Below are positions 45,629 to 59,200 of a stretch of DNA of 64,000 bases, piece by piece (position 1 is the stretch's first letter; every line of letters begins with the position of its first letter). The stretch comes from Owenia fusiformis. Taxonomy: Eukaryota > Annelida > Polychaeta > Sabellida > Oweniidae. The DNA lies in the NCBI GenBank assembly GCA_903813345.2, contig CAIIXF020000005.1, positions 27,717,375-27,781,374 of the forward strand, in the 5' to 3' direction. Both the position numbers and the translations under genes were made by a program. The notes beneath the pieces are model-generated. The model was not told the DNA's origin. It worked only from the letters and a program-made list of their open reading frames with translations, and searched no databases.

Positions 45629-46759
45629 ATGGCTTTTGACAGTCGATATCTCCCAATAGTTGATAACAACCACAATGCAAGTTACGTCCTGGACTGCCCG
45701 AGTAAGGATAATGTTCACTGTGACGATGTAACCACCCAGGCAACGATAGGTTCTCATAGCACCGATGTGAACTGGGAGAATACTACCAAAGAAGTCCTTC
45801 TATACGCCTACCCCGTTATCTTTCTAACTGCCATCATACTGAACTTTGTTGGAATCGTTGTACTGGGGAAACAGGTTCGCTTCTCCTCGGATGTGTACTT
45901 GCTTGGCTTCTGTATCGCCAGTTTGTTTCTTGCAATCTGTGGAGTTATGTTACATCTTCCTACGTATGTCGGATACTACAACCTGTACGCTTACATGTAC
46001 GGCTACGTCATGACGTTGAGGACTTGGTTCTGGTTCACGTTATTATGGCTTTTGATAGTTATGACTTTGGAACGTAGTTTGACCGTCACGCAAAAACGCC
46101 ACAAGTCTCTATGTAGCGTCACCAAAGCAAGTGTTGTAACAATTATGGTGTACATCGTTTGCATGGTGAGTGCGTTGCCCCAATTTTGGGAGTATGACGT
46201 CATCGAGGTACACGACGTTAGATCTAATTCAACTATCGCGCATGCGCAACATTCTGGCGCGATTCACACTTGGATGGAGTGTAAGATAGTGTATTTCTGG
46301 TACGTTACAACAATCACAATATTCCTACCCTACCCTATCTTAGCGATCATGACCATCCTACTAATAAGAGAGGCAGTAAAGGCATCGAAAGAAGGCGCTA
46401 CAAGGATATCATTTGACAACGTCACCGGGCAAATTCTGCACCATAAAAACAGAGAAGATAGTGGTATAACGAAACTTTTTGCCATCATGGCCATTTTATA
46501 CTTGGTGCTAACAGGGCCCAGTGTATTCCTCGAGTTAATTGCTACAATCACGCGAATCGTGAACGGGCGTTCCACGTTTTACATATTACTCAAAGAAGTG
46601 TTCGGAGTTTTGTTCTACAGTAACGTTAGTTTAAGTTTCTTCCTGTATGTTGGTTGTAGTTCTAGGTTTAGGAGCAATTTGAGGAACCTTTGCAGGTGTT
46701 GCAAACATGACGAGAGCTCCTTGCACAGCCACGTTCTTTTGAAACAGTCTTCAGTCTAA
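45629..46759 (+). CDS. Rhodopsin-class GPCR, peptide/FMRFamide-receptor-like, single coding exon
   Basis: 376 residues with seven hydrophobic segments, at about 48-73, 84-106, 117-150, 164-186, 230-256, 288-314 and 326-350. The N-terminus has possible N-glycosylation sites (NAS, NTT). TM1 carries ILNFVGIVVLGK with the conserved Asn. TM3 ends in LERSL in place of DRY. TM6 lies in the usual place before an extracellular loop. TM7 reads LFYSNVSLSFFLYVG and lacks a canonical NPxxY. The tail has a CSSRFRSNLRNLCRCC segment with possible palmitoylated cysteines. The pattern resembles invertebrate FMRFamide-receptor-like GPCRs, but the ligand cannot be predicted. Codons are richer in GC than the surroundings, as expected for a real coding exon. 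Confidence 0.8.
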   Translation: MAFDSRYLPIVDNNHNASYVLDCPSKDNVHCDDVTTQATIGSHSTDVNWENTTKEVLLYAYPVIFLTAIILNFVGIVVLGKQVRFSSDVYLLGFCIASLFLAICGVMLHLPTYVGYYNLYAYMYGYVMTLRTWFWFTLLWLLIVMTLERSLTVTQKRHKSLCSVTKASVVTIMVYIVCMVSALPQFWEYDVIEVHDVRSNSTIAHAQHSGAIHTWMECKIVYFWYVTTITIFLPYPILAIMTILLIREAVKASKEGATRISFDNVTGQILHHKNREDSGITKLFAIMAILYLVLTGPSVFLELIATITRIVNGRSTFYILLKEVFGVLFYSNVSLSFFLYVGCSSRFRSNLRNLCRCCKHDESSLHSHVLLKQSSV

Positions 46760-49700
46760 ACATTTAGAACGCCTCCGAAAGCTAAAACAGTTTTTGACAT
46801 TTTATCAAAGGCGAAGTCGACAATCAACGCGTGCATTGGCGTCTTGTATAGAATCGTGTCTACTTTGGACACACGTCATTGACGTTCAAATTCAAGCATG
46901 TGATTTTGGATGTTTTATATTAATACAAGGCAAAGTCTGCATTGAATATATTATATCAGTGTACTACTGATTTGTGAAAAGTAAGCGGTAATATAACATC
47001 GGTGCATTGCAAACTCTAGTATGTCTCTGTTTCCGTCTGTCATTTGCAATGTTTTCGTTGTAATTTCGTCTGGTGCAATTTGCGAAGTGACAAGTTGGCC
47101 TATCCACATTTTGCACTATATGCAATGGACTATGTTGAAGTAGTAGTAATGGAAGTACGCTCGTATGTACGTACCAGTGATGGCATCCCCGGGATGGAAT
47201 TAATTCGTTACATTGATGTTCGTCTTGTAATTTGAATCATTATCATTGGACACGTTGACGTTGTATGTTACACGTTTTACATGATTATTGTATAAGCTTT
47301 GTAAGCTTTAGCTTTTTCATTATTGGATTCATTGATATATAATATTTACGTCTGCTTCTGGTTTTTACGTTTTGTCTTGTGTTTCTCGATAGGGGACACC
47401 ATTTAAAGAGTCTTGGCCTATTTAAATTGAACACATTGAAGCAGTGCATCAGTTTTTATGTCGTGTCGTAATAATTGTAATGTACAATGGCGTCTTATGA
47501 CTTCCATCAACGCCAATCATAATGTACGCATCAGAGTACGTCTATGTATATTGGTGAAACGAGGGAGTTCAGGTCAGGCCATAACTTTCAAATAGTGGGT
47601 GATATCTGGTCTCCTCCATCAGTGTATTAAAACTACGCAACCGAAACTACAATTGTACTTCTACCTCGAGTTCTGGACTTTTGCCTATCATTCAAGTCAA
47701 AAAATAAAATATCTTTTGTCAGGTGCAATAGTCAAAATATTTTGATTAATTGCACTCGATTGTTCCGATCGAGTAAAATAGCATTTTAAATCGTTACAAG
47801 TATTTAAAGTTTCATTTAATATAACCACCAATTGAACTTTGCATGCTTATGTAATGACCCGAGGGCGCCCCAGGGGAATAACTAATTAACTAACGACTAT
47901 AACGAGCATAGTGTAACAAGCCAGATAAAGAAATTGAATGAAAGTGTGCTAAATCCAATGCCCCGTGTGGGAATCGAACCTAGGACCCTTGGATCCGAAG
48001 TCTGATGCTCTACCGACTGAGCTATAAAGGCTTAAGCCACTACAGCTGGGCCGTAGTAGCAACTTGCTATCAAGGGTCGTTACACTTAGAACGACGAATT
48101 TTTAACAAGGAAAGTTAGGCCTAGACAAATTAGATGTCTGTTTTGTGGCATACCAAAAAATCCACAAAACAGAAAATTAACATGTGGTCTTAAATGATGA
48201 TTTTGATATTTGAATGTAGTGAAGATGATGTGGAAAATAAAGTCAATCAATTAAAAAATAAAATTTCTTCATCCATTATTCATAAAATGAGAATTGTACT
48301 TTGCATGTGTTAAAGGGCTAATAGCGGAAATCGGGAATAAACCAAAACAATTTATTTCTATTACATTGAAGCGTGAAACAGTCGATCATGTTAAAAGTGA
48401 ATTTGTGTCCTTTAAATTGAACAAGGTGCAAGTACTATTTTCAATTTCGAAAATACAAAACTACAAATCTGAAACAAACTTAGATAGGCACGCAGTTTGC
48501 AAATATTAGACACGCAGTCTGAGAAATCCATGTTAATGTAGGCACGCAGTTTGATAGAAAAAAGTAAAAAAATCCAATTTACATGTCATATTGCTTACTA
48601 GATGCTGGGTGAGGACTGAGGACCATTTGCAAGCTTGATAATATAATTTCTCTGAAATAAGGTTTATATTTTGTGTAGGTTCAAGAACCTGTTTTATATG
48701 TCTCTGCAAGAACATATCATTATGATGTGCTAGTTCTACTGTCGGTCGTTTAATAAAAGTTACGTTTCTACGACGTTGGCCATTTTTACCACCCCCCTTC
48801 CTCCTTTCTCCCAGACTACTTTCAAGATCTAAGTGAAGGCTGTTAATATTGTCAGCTATAGTGGATTCATTTACTTAGTAATATGATTGTTAAGCCTGCT
48901 CCCCTTTATCCTTGACAAAATCAGAAAATGGAAATGGAATTACTGTCTCTAGGGATATGCCTGAACCTTTGAACCTGTAGAGACTAAACGTTAATTTACG
49001 AAAAAATGACAATTAATTGGGAAAACTCCAAAGGATGATAGCGGAGGAAATTGGCACGAGACTGCTCGTGAATATCTATCTGGTGACTCTCACTATAGGG
49101 CCATGTCTCATTATTGCTTCATCTATTGTAGTAAAAAATGCAATGAGTAATTTAAAATAGCACTTCAAATAACAGATTTTTCATTGTACCGATGGTCGTT
49201 AGGCCGTTAGGATACCCTTTAAAACAACTTTAACCCCGCACAATATACAGATATACAGGGTATCATTCAAGTTGCTCTCGCTTTTTTGCAATAACTTGGT
49301 CAATAGTATTGCTTGTGATGCACATATGATCTTGAAAATAAAGCACTGTTTACGCCGACATGCGCATGCCCTGGCATCAAGTTGTCAGTCTTGACAGGTA
49401 TAGTTGACAAAAAATAAAAATAAAATTAAAATGCAAGCGTTCTAGTTTTCTGTCATCCGGCTGAAAAGCGAGGCAAATGATTATGTCATTTCCACATTGT
49501 TTGTTTACTTTTTGAAACTATACTCGTAAAAGCTTCTCTTATTTGAGAATTTCACTTTCTCCAACTTTTCAAACAGATCAAGATATACTTATACATCAGC
49601 TATGTTGTCAATGTTGTTTTAAATTGCTTGTAGTTTAAAAAATTTTAAATTGTAAATCGAGCTTTCTCATTTTCTACCATTTTATTCGTTATAAGAAGAG

Positions 49701-50253
49701 ATGCGATGACTTATCAGAATTTTTTTTAATTTTCAAAAATGTTGGGTTTTCAACGTATTCATTTGGTAATCCTGCAATGCATACATTAATTTTTCTGTAT
49801 GACGTTCACATTATTAGACTTATACAGGGTACTATACTTAAAATAGAGATTTTTGGCATTTCCATATTAGATGTCGAATAAACTTTAAAATGATTCTAGA
49901 ACTACTAAAATTCTGAGGGTTGATATTGATGACAAGGTGATAATCACATCTGGTAAGTTCACACGATAACACATATACTGTCCATGATACAGGGACTGAA
50001 TCCTGCATGTCACCTGTCAACATGTGAGAAGATACATATGGGACATATACCAACTTGTTTTCTGATTTGAAACGAGCGTTTGAATGTGTAAAGGTCAGCA
50101 ATTGGCAAATTGACAGAGATGGTACTGTTTTGCTATCATAAATAGCCGAATATCAGACGGAAAGGATGACAGAAGACGCAAAATACATCGCAGGTGGCGA
50201 ATAGGTGCAAAAACGGAAATTCTCTAAAATAGCGTTTGGTCTGCAATTTAGAT
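46760..50253. other. Intergenic region between the GPCR and the Slo channel
   Basis: It contains a tRNA-derived sequence (47960-48031) and two isolated TATACAGGGTA-type mariner ends (about 49254 and 49823). No other gene is seen. The region just before 50254 has an in-frame stop (TAG at 50230), supporting the channel start codon. Confidence 0.5.
47960..48031 (-). repeat. tRNA-Lys-like pseudogene or SINE head
   Basis: The minus strand reads a 72-nt tRNA shape with a good A box (TAGCTCAGTCGGTAGAGC) and a perfect B box (GGTTCGATTCC). It resembles tRNA-Lys through GAGCATCAGACTT. The loop would read TCG, and the acceptor, anticodon and T stems contain several mismatches (GCCTTTA against ACGGGGC fails at two pairs). 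This is a degraded tRNA or the head of a tRNA-derived SINE, not a working tRNA gene. Confidence 0.65.
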
Positions 50254-53200
50254 ATGGAACTGAACACTTCATATTCGTTTAATGAAACACAGACATCTGG
50301 TACTGTCATATTATGTAAAGGATCTGGACAATGGTTCTTATTTTTGTCTTCTTCAATCGTAACGTTTGTTATTGGTTTATTCGCGATACTTATCTTTCGT
50401 TTGGTACGGTATGCAACATACAGGACACCAAACCAAAGGATCCTATTGACTCCGAAAGACCGTACATCAAGTGAAGATATATCTTCAAGGGGCTCTAGAA
50501 CGTCCCCTCAAGAAAAAATTAAACTGTATGATGGTTTATCAAATAGCACCAGGAGGAATGGTTGTACAGACTGTATATGGCTGCGGATACAAGAAAAAAC
50601 AAGGGACATTGCTTCTGGGCAAACCCTTGCAGGCAAATTGGTAGTAAGTATTTCGTATTTCTATTTCAATAGATTTTTATGGTTTTATGGATTTTCAATG
50701 AAAATGTGATTTTACAATGAATTGATAGTTCGAGACCATTGTACACCTTAATTTTATACTTGGCAAGGATCTGCAAGGTATTTTTGTATAAATATATTGA
50801 TGACAGTGTGCATGTCTGCTACATAAATAGAATTTAACCAACCGAAAAATAAATGTTTTGAACACAGCTAGCGTTAAATGGGCCACCAAGGAGCGTTATT
50901 TTTTGCAACCGAATAACCCATGATGTACTTTTAAAGTTACGCTTTATTGCGCTGGATGATTTGTTTTTGTAAAATGCATGAAGTATAACAGTGACAGAAT
51001 TTTAATATTCATATTGCATGTGCTTTAACCCAAATCAAAACATGGCGTCAGATAAACAAAACTACTTTCAATGATTACGTAATTTTGAAATATACAGGTT
51101 AGGCCAGAAAACATCCATATTTTAAAATCTTTTTTGAAAATGCACTACGATGAAATTTTCACAGGGACGTAGGAATCACTTTTGCATTTGTGCCAGTCAT
51201 ACACTTGTTCAGGGGCTTCTGAATAATAAAAAAAGGTAAACAGACACTAGTATCTATCTGCAAATATAGTTTTCAGTTTTCAGGAAGATATTCGAAAAGT
51301 AATTTTACACTGATAGTCATGCCTCATATTATTGTACCAGACTGACACACTGTTCAATCTGAAACACATTGAGTATTTTGATCTTAATTTATTTTTAGAC
51401 AAAAATGGAATATTATAAGTGCAATCACACAAATAAGTAAGATTAAGAAAAATTAGTTAACAACAGAAACGGTTTTCTGACAAAAAAGCACATTTGCACT
51501 TAGAATTCGGCCTACCAGTTCCGTTATTCTTCTTTATTGATCTCAATACATTCCAAAATACTTCAATTTTTATCAGAAATAAAAAGTGCAATAGTGTAAG
51601 CACCATACGTAATATACCTCTCTGACTGACTCTGTAGATGTCAATTTTGTACTGTTACTTGACTTAAAACCTTGTCACACAGTGTGCACGGTCTTGTAGC
51701 TAGACTTTATTATTTGAGGCATGACCAATATATAATTCTTATTCAGAAACCGCTGAAAAGTTGTCCTAATTCAGAAACAGTAATGTTGCAAAATTACTTC
51801 CTGCATCTCAGCAAATCCTATGCATTATTTAAGTTGAAAAATTTTTTTTTGGCCCACCCTGCACAAATGCCTCTAATATAGCACATTATAGCGCATTTAG
51901 TAATTTGTCACATTGAGTGACCAACAGTGTTTTAGTACTTGTACATGTATCATGTTTTAAATCTATACAATCCTAACATTTACAATGTGTCGACTTAACG
52001 AGGGATAAAATTCAAAAGCCTAAACGCCAAATAAACTCAAGTATCTCATCGGAGCGAAAAATCACCAAGGACACTACTAAAAGCACGTTTTTGACATCAT
52101 TTGGAGATAAAAATGCAGTTAAATAAATTTATTAAAAAATTATAAAGCATGCGAATTTGAATGAGACCACCTTAGAGTGTATAATTTAGCTTTAACTATA
52201 AGAAACGCCACCTTGATCTGCTGAAGTATCATCCGGGTATCAGTTGCTGAACTCCCTATAATTTGTGTCACTGTCCAAATGAATTCATGTTTCCAGGTGA
52301 CGATGAGCACGGTAGCCAGCACACTCTCCTTCATCCTTTACCTCATTGACGCTACACGGTATGGTACACAAACAAACTTTTGTTCCTTTTAAGTTACTTT
52401 TGTTCCTTTTAAGTTACTTTTGTTCCTTTTTATTAGTTATCCGCCGTTTGTTGTGTTTTGTTTTGTTAATTTGGGTTAGTTTGCAATCGATTCTATTATG
52501 CATAATAAGCTTCAAATTGACTTTCGAATATGTACCTTTCAGCTATGGAGAGGATTCCTACTTGCACTTGGAGACATGCACGCCCTTCTTCCAAAACCCC
52601 ACCCAGATTATTGACTTCATCCTCAACCTTTATCTCCTGGCTTATTTTGTTCTTCGAGTATGTAATTGTTTATTTTCATACTTATCCGTGCACCAACTGT
52701 TGAACACGTTTTTAAACAGCAATGCATTCATTAATATCTCTCATGGCATCATAGTCGTCATCGAAATCCGTGTTTTCTTTTCATTTTTCAGTTCATCGCT
52801 GCGAGCAATCGTTTACTATTTTGGGTCCAATTGTTCTCGTTCGTCGATTACTTTACCATCCCATGTGGATTCGTTGGCGTTGTACTAGGAAGAAACTGGT
52901 TAGGTATACAGTCGATGCGTGTATGCATATTAAAGTACAACAGCTTGTTTCTAATGGGAATGTCATCGCAGCAATGTATCTAACTGGAAGACAAACTCCA
53001 TCCATTCATCTTCATCCGTACATTAGATTCATATCCAGGTGCTACTAGATATAGTATATGCCATATTCTATATGTTTTAGGTCTACGATTTACGAGGGTC
53101 ATGATCATATACCAAATCCCAAATGTGCTTCAACAATGGAATCTTCTAACGAATAGCAGAAATATTAAGAAGGCAAAATTCTTCATGTTGTTCCTATCAG

Positions 53201-56200
53201 TTTGGGTAGGAAGCGCTGGGTTCGTTCATCTGGTAAGATTTGTGTGTCTCTTCTCTTCTCTAGATAAAATAAAGAATATGACACAATTTCAGCAAATAGA
53301 TAAGGTTTGTTATCATGTTTTGAGTTGTCTTGAGTTGAATTACGGAGTCAAGTAATCATATTTGGAGTTTCGAAGTTAACTTTGAATTTTATTAATAGGT
53401 CAGTATGAAAATGGCTGAATTACTTCATTGGGTAAAATTTTAAATGCCACTATTTAAATAATTTTATTGATTGAAATAATAAATACCTTCGTTTGACCAT
53501 TCTATGGATTTATCAGAAAAATTTGAACAAGGCATTTAAATGAAAAATGTCACTACCTGCCATTTGTTAAATACGCTGTACGCCGGCCGCTAAACACCGT
53601 TCACAAAAAGTTGGAGACCATTTTCTGCTGTCTTCTATTTTAGGTAGAGAATGCTGGAGGACACAAGCTGACCTATTGGGACTGTGTATACTTTCTTATA
53701 GTCAGCATGAGTACAGTTGGCTATGGAGACATCTCTTGTAGGACCACACTTGGCAAGATTTTTATTGTCATCTTCATCGTTAGCGCTATAGTAAGTCAAT
53801 CTAGAGTTGTCCTAAACAAGGGCTGAGCTATTTTTCTTAGAGCAGATGGTCCATATGACATTACGGACCAGTTGCCATTATTTTCTTATACATGGAAAAG
53901 AATCAACCAGTCCGTTTCAATTAAGGCAATCTGGCAATGACCAGTGGACCGGCCCCTACCTTAGCTCAAGCCCTGGGCTATCTAACTAGCTCACAACTAC
54001 ACTTGCTCAGTTTGAGGATATTACCCATTGTTACATTGACCTGGCTAAAAATGCAGCAAGATATTGTAGCCTTACTACAAGCCCTTGTGTCCCCCCCTCC
54101 CACTACAACAACTGTGTGAGAGCTGAGTTAGGTACAAGGGGGGGGGGCAGAGGCTTGTAGCTAGACATTGCCGTTAAAACTGAAATGCAAATGTTTTCCG
54201 ACAATGTAAATCGGGCAACCAGCTTGGATACGCAAATGCATGATATGATATGTTTTAATGTATTCTCCACTAGGCATTATTCACAAGCGTACTACCTGAA
54301 CTTGTAGAACTTATTTCGAGCCGGAACAAATATGGAGGAACCTACAAAAAGAAATATGACAGGTGAATGAAGGTCTTCCTCATGATTCGGTTATTCTTTA
54401 GGCTTTACTTTCTTCAGTTGCTTTAGTTTTTTCTTTACTAACCATTTCTTTATTCGGTACTTCATTTCATTTGAAATTTACACTCTGTACATTTTCTGCA
54501 CATTTATAGAATTAATACATTGACCCCTAATCTAACTTGGTTCTAACTACACTCTTCTAGAATGGGAATCACTGGAGGATCAAAGGGAGCAGCCAGGTAC
54601 GTTATTGCACATTGCTGCACCAAACTCCCAGGGCAGGGCAAGTCTTCGAAACACCACTGCGACCGGCATATGTACTATGCCAAACGTGTGGGTCGCCATT
54701 TTGAAAACTCATTTACATTTTAAATGCTTTCAAATAAATTATTTTCCTCTTTTTACGATTTAAAATATGATAAATGACCACAACACTTTAAATCTTAATC
54801 CTTTACTTTATATGATAAATTAAAGAGACTAATTCGAAGTATAGTATATGTTGGCGACTTGCGCCCAGGGAGTTTGGATGCTACAACTGATTTTCCACAA
54901 AAAGTATGATTCTAATACTAAAAAGTCCATAAAATAACATGCATAGTACTATATACTAGAAATACTAATTTATTCCGTTTTTGAACAATCTGTAATATAA
55001 AAATTACAAAACTGGCCGTACCAAGGTTTTATTAACCTATCGCTTTTGTTCCATTTAGGCACGTTGTAGTCTGTGGCCATATCACGTACGAAACTGTGAG
55101 CAGATTTCTTCGAGATTTCCTCCATGGTGACAGGGAAGTTAAAGACATCAACATTGTCTTTCTTTCAAAGTAAGTGCCACTTGACTGACTTTGGCTGATT
55201 ATTGATTTCCAGTGATTTTAACAATAGTTTATATGAATATAATATATATAAAGGAGCACGTAGGTTATCGCAAACAATTTCAAATGATTCTAACTTGAAT
55301 TATGAATATTTTCTGATCATGAACATGGGTGTATCTTTTAGATCCATTCATTATCTTCAAGAAAAGTATATATAATGATAATTTAGTTAATCAGACCTAA
55401 GTTATATTGAAGGGGCAATGGACCAATCAACATACTTTTTCAAAAATGTTGACCTAATTTTCACCAAAAATGCAACCTATTATTATATTGTTGAATGCAT
55501 AATTAGAATGTGCTTTGAGACATGTTCGATTTCCTAAAGGGAAAATTTGATTGCTCCAGGGAATTTAAAGAAATTCAATTTGAATGACCAAAATGAACTG
55601 AAACCAATGGATAGCATGAGATTTTTCAATGGAGAAATAACATGGGGAACACTTATCTTGAAGCAATTAAGTTTTTCTTTCAAGAACTATTTGATACATC
55701 AAAATAAAAAATAGTAATGCATTAAACATTGTAAAAAATGATTGCATTTTTGGTGAAAATGGGGTCAACATCTTTGAAAAAGTGTGTTGATGGGTTAATT
55801 GCTAGTTAAATATCTCCGAGTTTTTTTTAATTTATTATAACTACATGCATAATTTTCTTTGAGATAATGAATTGATCTAAAAGATAAACTTGTCTTCATT
55901 GTCAGAAAATAGTCATAATCCAAGATATAACCTTCTGAAATTGTTTGCGATAACCCACGTGCTCCTTTTATATATTAAATTATGTATTGGTGTTGCAATC
56001 TGTTCTATCTATAATACACCAGTGCACTCGTTTTGCGTAATTACATATAAACCGTACTAACATCATTTCCTATCATTTATATTCAGTATGTACATGTACA
56101 TTTACATTTAAATACAGATCATTAACAATAAATTTAAATTGATATTTTCCAGGAAACATCCAGATGTCGAATTGAAAGCACTTATTAAGAGTCAGTTCAC

Positions 56201-59200
56201 ATATGTAAAATATTACCAAGGCAACGCTATAAATGCTGCTGACCTGGAGAGGGTTAAAGTATGTATCATATTTGCACACATAAGCTTACGAGTAGCTAGG
56301 TATACTGTATATCATGGCATAATATAAGAAAAAAGTCAAACATGTTGTGCAAAAGGTGTACTTTCAAGCTCAAGCTAGTATTAACTATCAACTACCTTAT
56401 TTTTAACTACATACAATGCAACTAACGTAACTTCACTTTTTGGGGTTTTAAATACTTACAAAGCCACGCATTAAAAGGTTGGGTATCGACGGTACGTGCA
56501 TCTCTCACATAAGATCAATGAAAAAATCCCAATGGCTTATAACTGTTTCAAAAATGTACAGAACCTTCTTTTCTTTATTCTTTTTCTATTTCACTTTCTT
56601 TGTTTTAGTTGAAAGAATGTGATGCCTGTCTAGTGCTTACAAATAAACAATGCATTGATCCCGATGCTGAGGATGCCGCGAACATCATGCGAGTTATAGC
56701 TGTAAAAGACTATTGTGAGAAAACGAGAATGATTGTACAACTCATGCTTCACAGAAATAAGGTACTAACTATAATCTACATAATGTTTTTCATAAAATAT
56801 CATTGAACATTTATTGAACATTTATTGAACATTACTACCATTGCACCATTGCATGCATATGTTATGCAAAATTAAGAATACTTTTCTGTGAATTACCTGA
56901 AAGTAATGTTAACTATTTAGAGATAAATAAAGTATTTTTAGATAATAGATGGAACTAAGCATTCATTACATATGGCCCAACAATTGGGTGCCCTGAACTA
57001 CACTATATCTGCCATCTTTATAGTGGCCTAAAACATATCTGTTCTAGAACCATTTGGTGAACATCGCCGGGTGGCATATGGGGAGAGATGAAGTTATATG
57101 TATGTCGGAATTGGAAATGGCGTTCATTGCTCAAAGTTGTATAGCACCAGGGATTTCTACGATGATGGCCAATCTTTTCATGATGATTTCAACTAAGGTG
57201 AATGCTGTCATTTTCATAACTTGGAAATACTTCAATGAATATATTTCAATGAGTTGAGCAAAGATACAAAGTTTAAATGTCGTAAAATCGTACAAATAGA
57301 CTCAATTTAGGATTTATTTATTTTTAAAATGAATAATATTTTTTTTATACTTACTAGCATGATGAAGGATCCAAACATCGACGCCGGGTATGCTTTAATA
57401 CAATGTACATATGTGCACAAATCTACTGTTAATCCATCCATTCATTGAACTATACAGAAATCTTAAAGAATGCGATCAATAAACGCGACACTCGCACCTC
57501 TCCAATGGTAATGGTATACCACCACCAGATTATGGAATCCAATAGCATCATTTCTTACACCTTAATAAGGCTTTACACCCTACGTTGCACAAGTACCCAT
57601 ACTATACTGTTTTCTGTCTTTGGATTCCCGTTTTTCAATTTTTGAAACCATTTTCAAAGTTACTGCGGATGCAATGAACACACTCTACTAACAATGCGTT
57701 CGGGTGATCTTTGAAAAATACAAATTCAAAAGTACCTATGTATTAATTAAACGATGAAGCGAATCCCATAAAAGCCCAGTGCAAAGTTTGAAAATATAGT
57801 TTAACCATTCAAATTTTATGACTCGAAAAACTACTTGAGACATTTTTGAAAAATGTGACTGTTGAAAAAAGTTCTTATATTTTTCAAATATTTGAATTTC
57901 CCGCCATTCAGAAACAACAATAGAGATTTTAGATCATCAGATACGACACTTAACACCAAAAACATTCTTCTCTCTACTCTATTGCACATAACAGGCAAAA
58001 CTTGTATATTCTTACCCATCTATGATTTTAAGCATATATAAACTTTTAATTCAACGCATTTTATAAAAATTGTAACGTCGTGAGGATACGTTGTACTATT
58101 TTCTAAAAGCTAGACTTTCAAAACCAAAGCAATATTGTTGACATACAAGTATCTAGTATAGGTCGACTTTACATGGGCCGTTCGGTTTCTTTTTATTGGT
58201 GTAAACATATTAAACATACCATCATTGATTTTCACACGCAATGATTGCTAGCTCATATGTCCGCCTGCATCGCAGATTCTTCATATTTTAAGTTGAACAA
58301 TAAAAGAAAATACTTGTATTTTAAGTTCCTTCCTCCATTTTGGGAATGAGCGGAATTCTCGTGAGATTTGATTATGCATAATGCATGAGATTATGCATAA
58401 TGACAAACTGATTTAATTTTAAACGCAAGCTTGCAATATCTCATCAAGGAGCCCATTTGTTTCCATCGTAATGCATGAAATATCAACACGCCGGTTTTGA
58501 GATACTTTTTTCTATTACACTCCTAATCAACATTAAAAACCTCAAGATGTCCCGATAAATAGGCAGACTGGCATATTTCTTGCACCCCATGTGACCCGGG
58601 CAAAATAAAATGCTTCATATCAATAAGACTTATGATTTGTAGGATTCAGGGGACTGTCCAGAATGGAAGAAGCAGTTTATCCAAGGTGCAGATTTGGAGA
58701 TTTATATGGTGCCTCTATCTGACACATTTGTAGGTACACCATTCCCAGCCATAGCTGAGTAAGTTCCTGTTCCAAACTCACGTATTTATATATAAAAGCA
58801 TAGCCCTGTTATTCTTAGTCCATTATATATCGATATGTTTCGTGCATTCTCTTTGTGCAAGGTTTAAGCTTAATCGTTAGGCGTCGTTAACTGCATAACG
58901 CAGTAGTATTCCAGGATGATATGGTCATTTACTCTCCGAATATCATTTGTGTTTAACAACTGACATTCTTGTGATTTTTTGAAGTTTCCAATTCAGGATA
59001 TGCTACAAAGAGCTTGGCATCTTACTTATTGGTGTTGAGATAAAGAAGCTATACGGGACTGAAATCCTTCTGAACCCCAATTCCAGGGTAGCCATTACTA
59101 CTGATGTCAAAGCCATACTTCTTGCAAATACGTTAGATGAGGCGAAAAAGTAAGAAAGAAGAATCGAATATGAGAAAACAACTTGCACTCTCAAAAATGA

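Noticed and set aside
47960-48031. A functional tRNA gene with anticodon TCG
   Set aside because: The acceptor, anticodon and T stems have several mismatches; better seen as tRNA pseudogene or SINE head.
49254-49835. A complete mariner element between two TATACAGGGTA ends
   Set aside because: The two ends are in the same orientation, so they do not form a TIR pair; they are separate remnants.
50236-50253. Upstream start (MVCNLD) for the Slo channel
   Set aside because: The codon at 50236 is TTG and there is an in-frame TAG at 50230; the first ATG is at 50254.
52346-52888. A 180-codon ORF in the Slo region
   Set aside because: It begins on a non-ATG codon or in a 20-bp tandem repeat and reads through introns in a frame different from the channel exons; it is a shadow.
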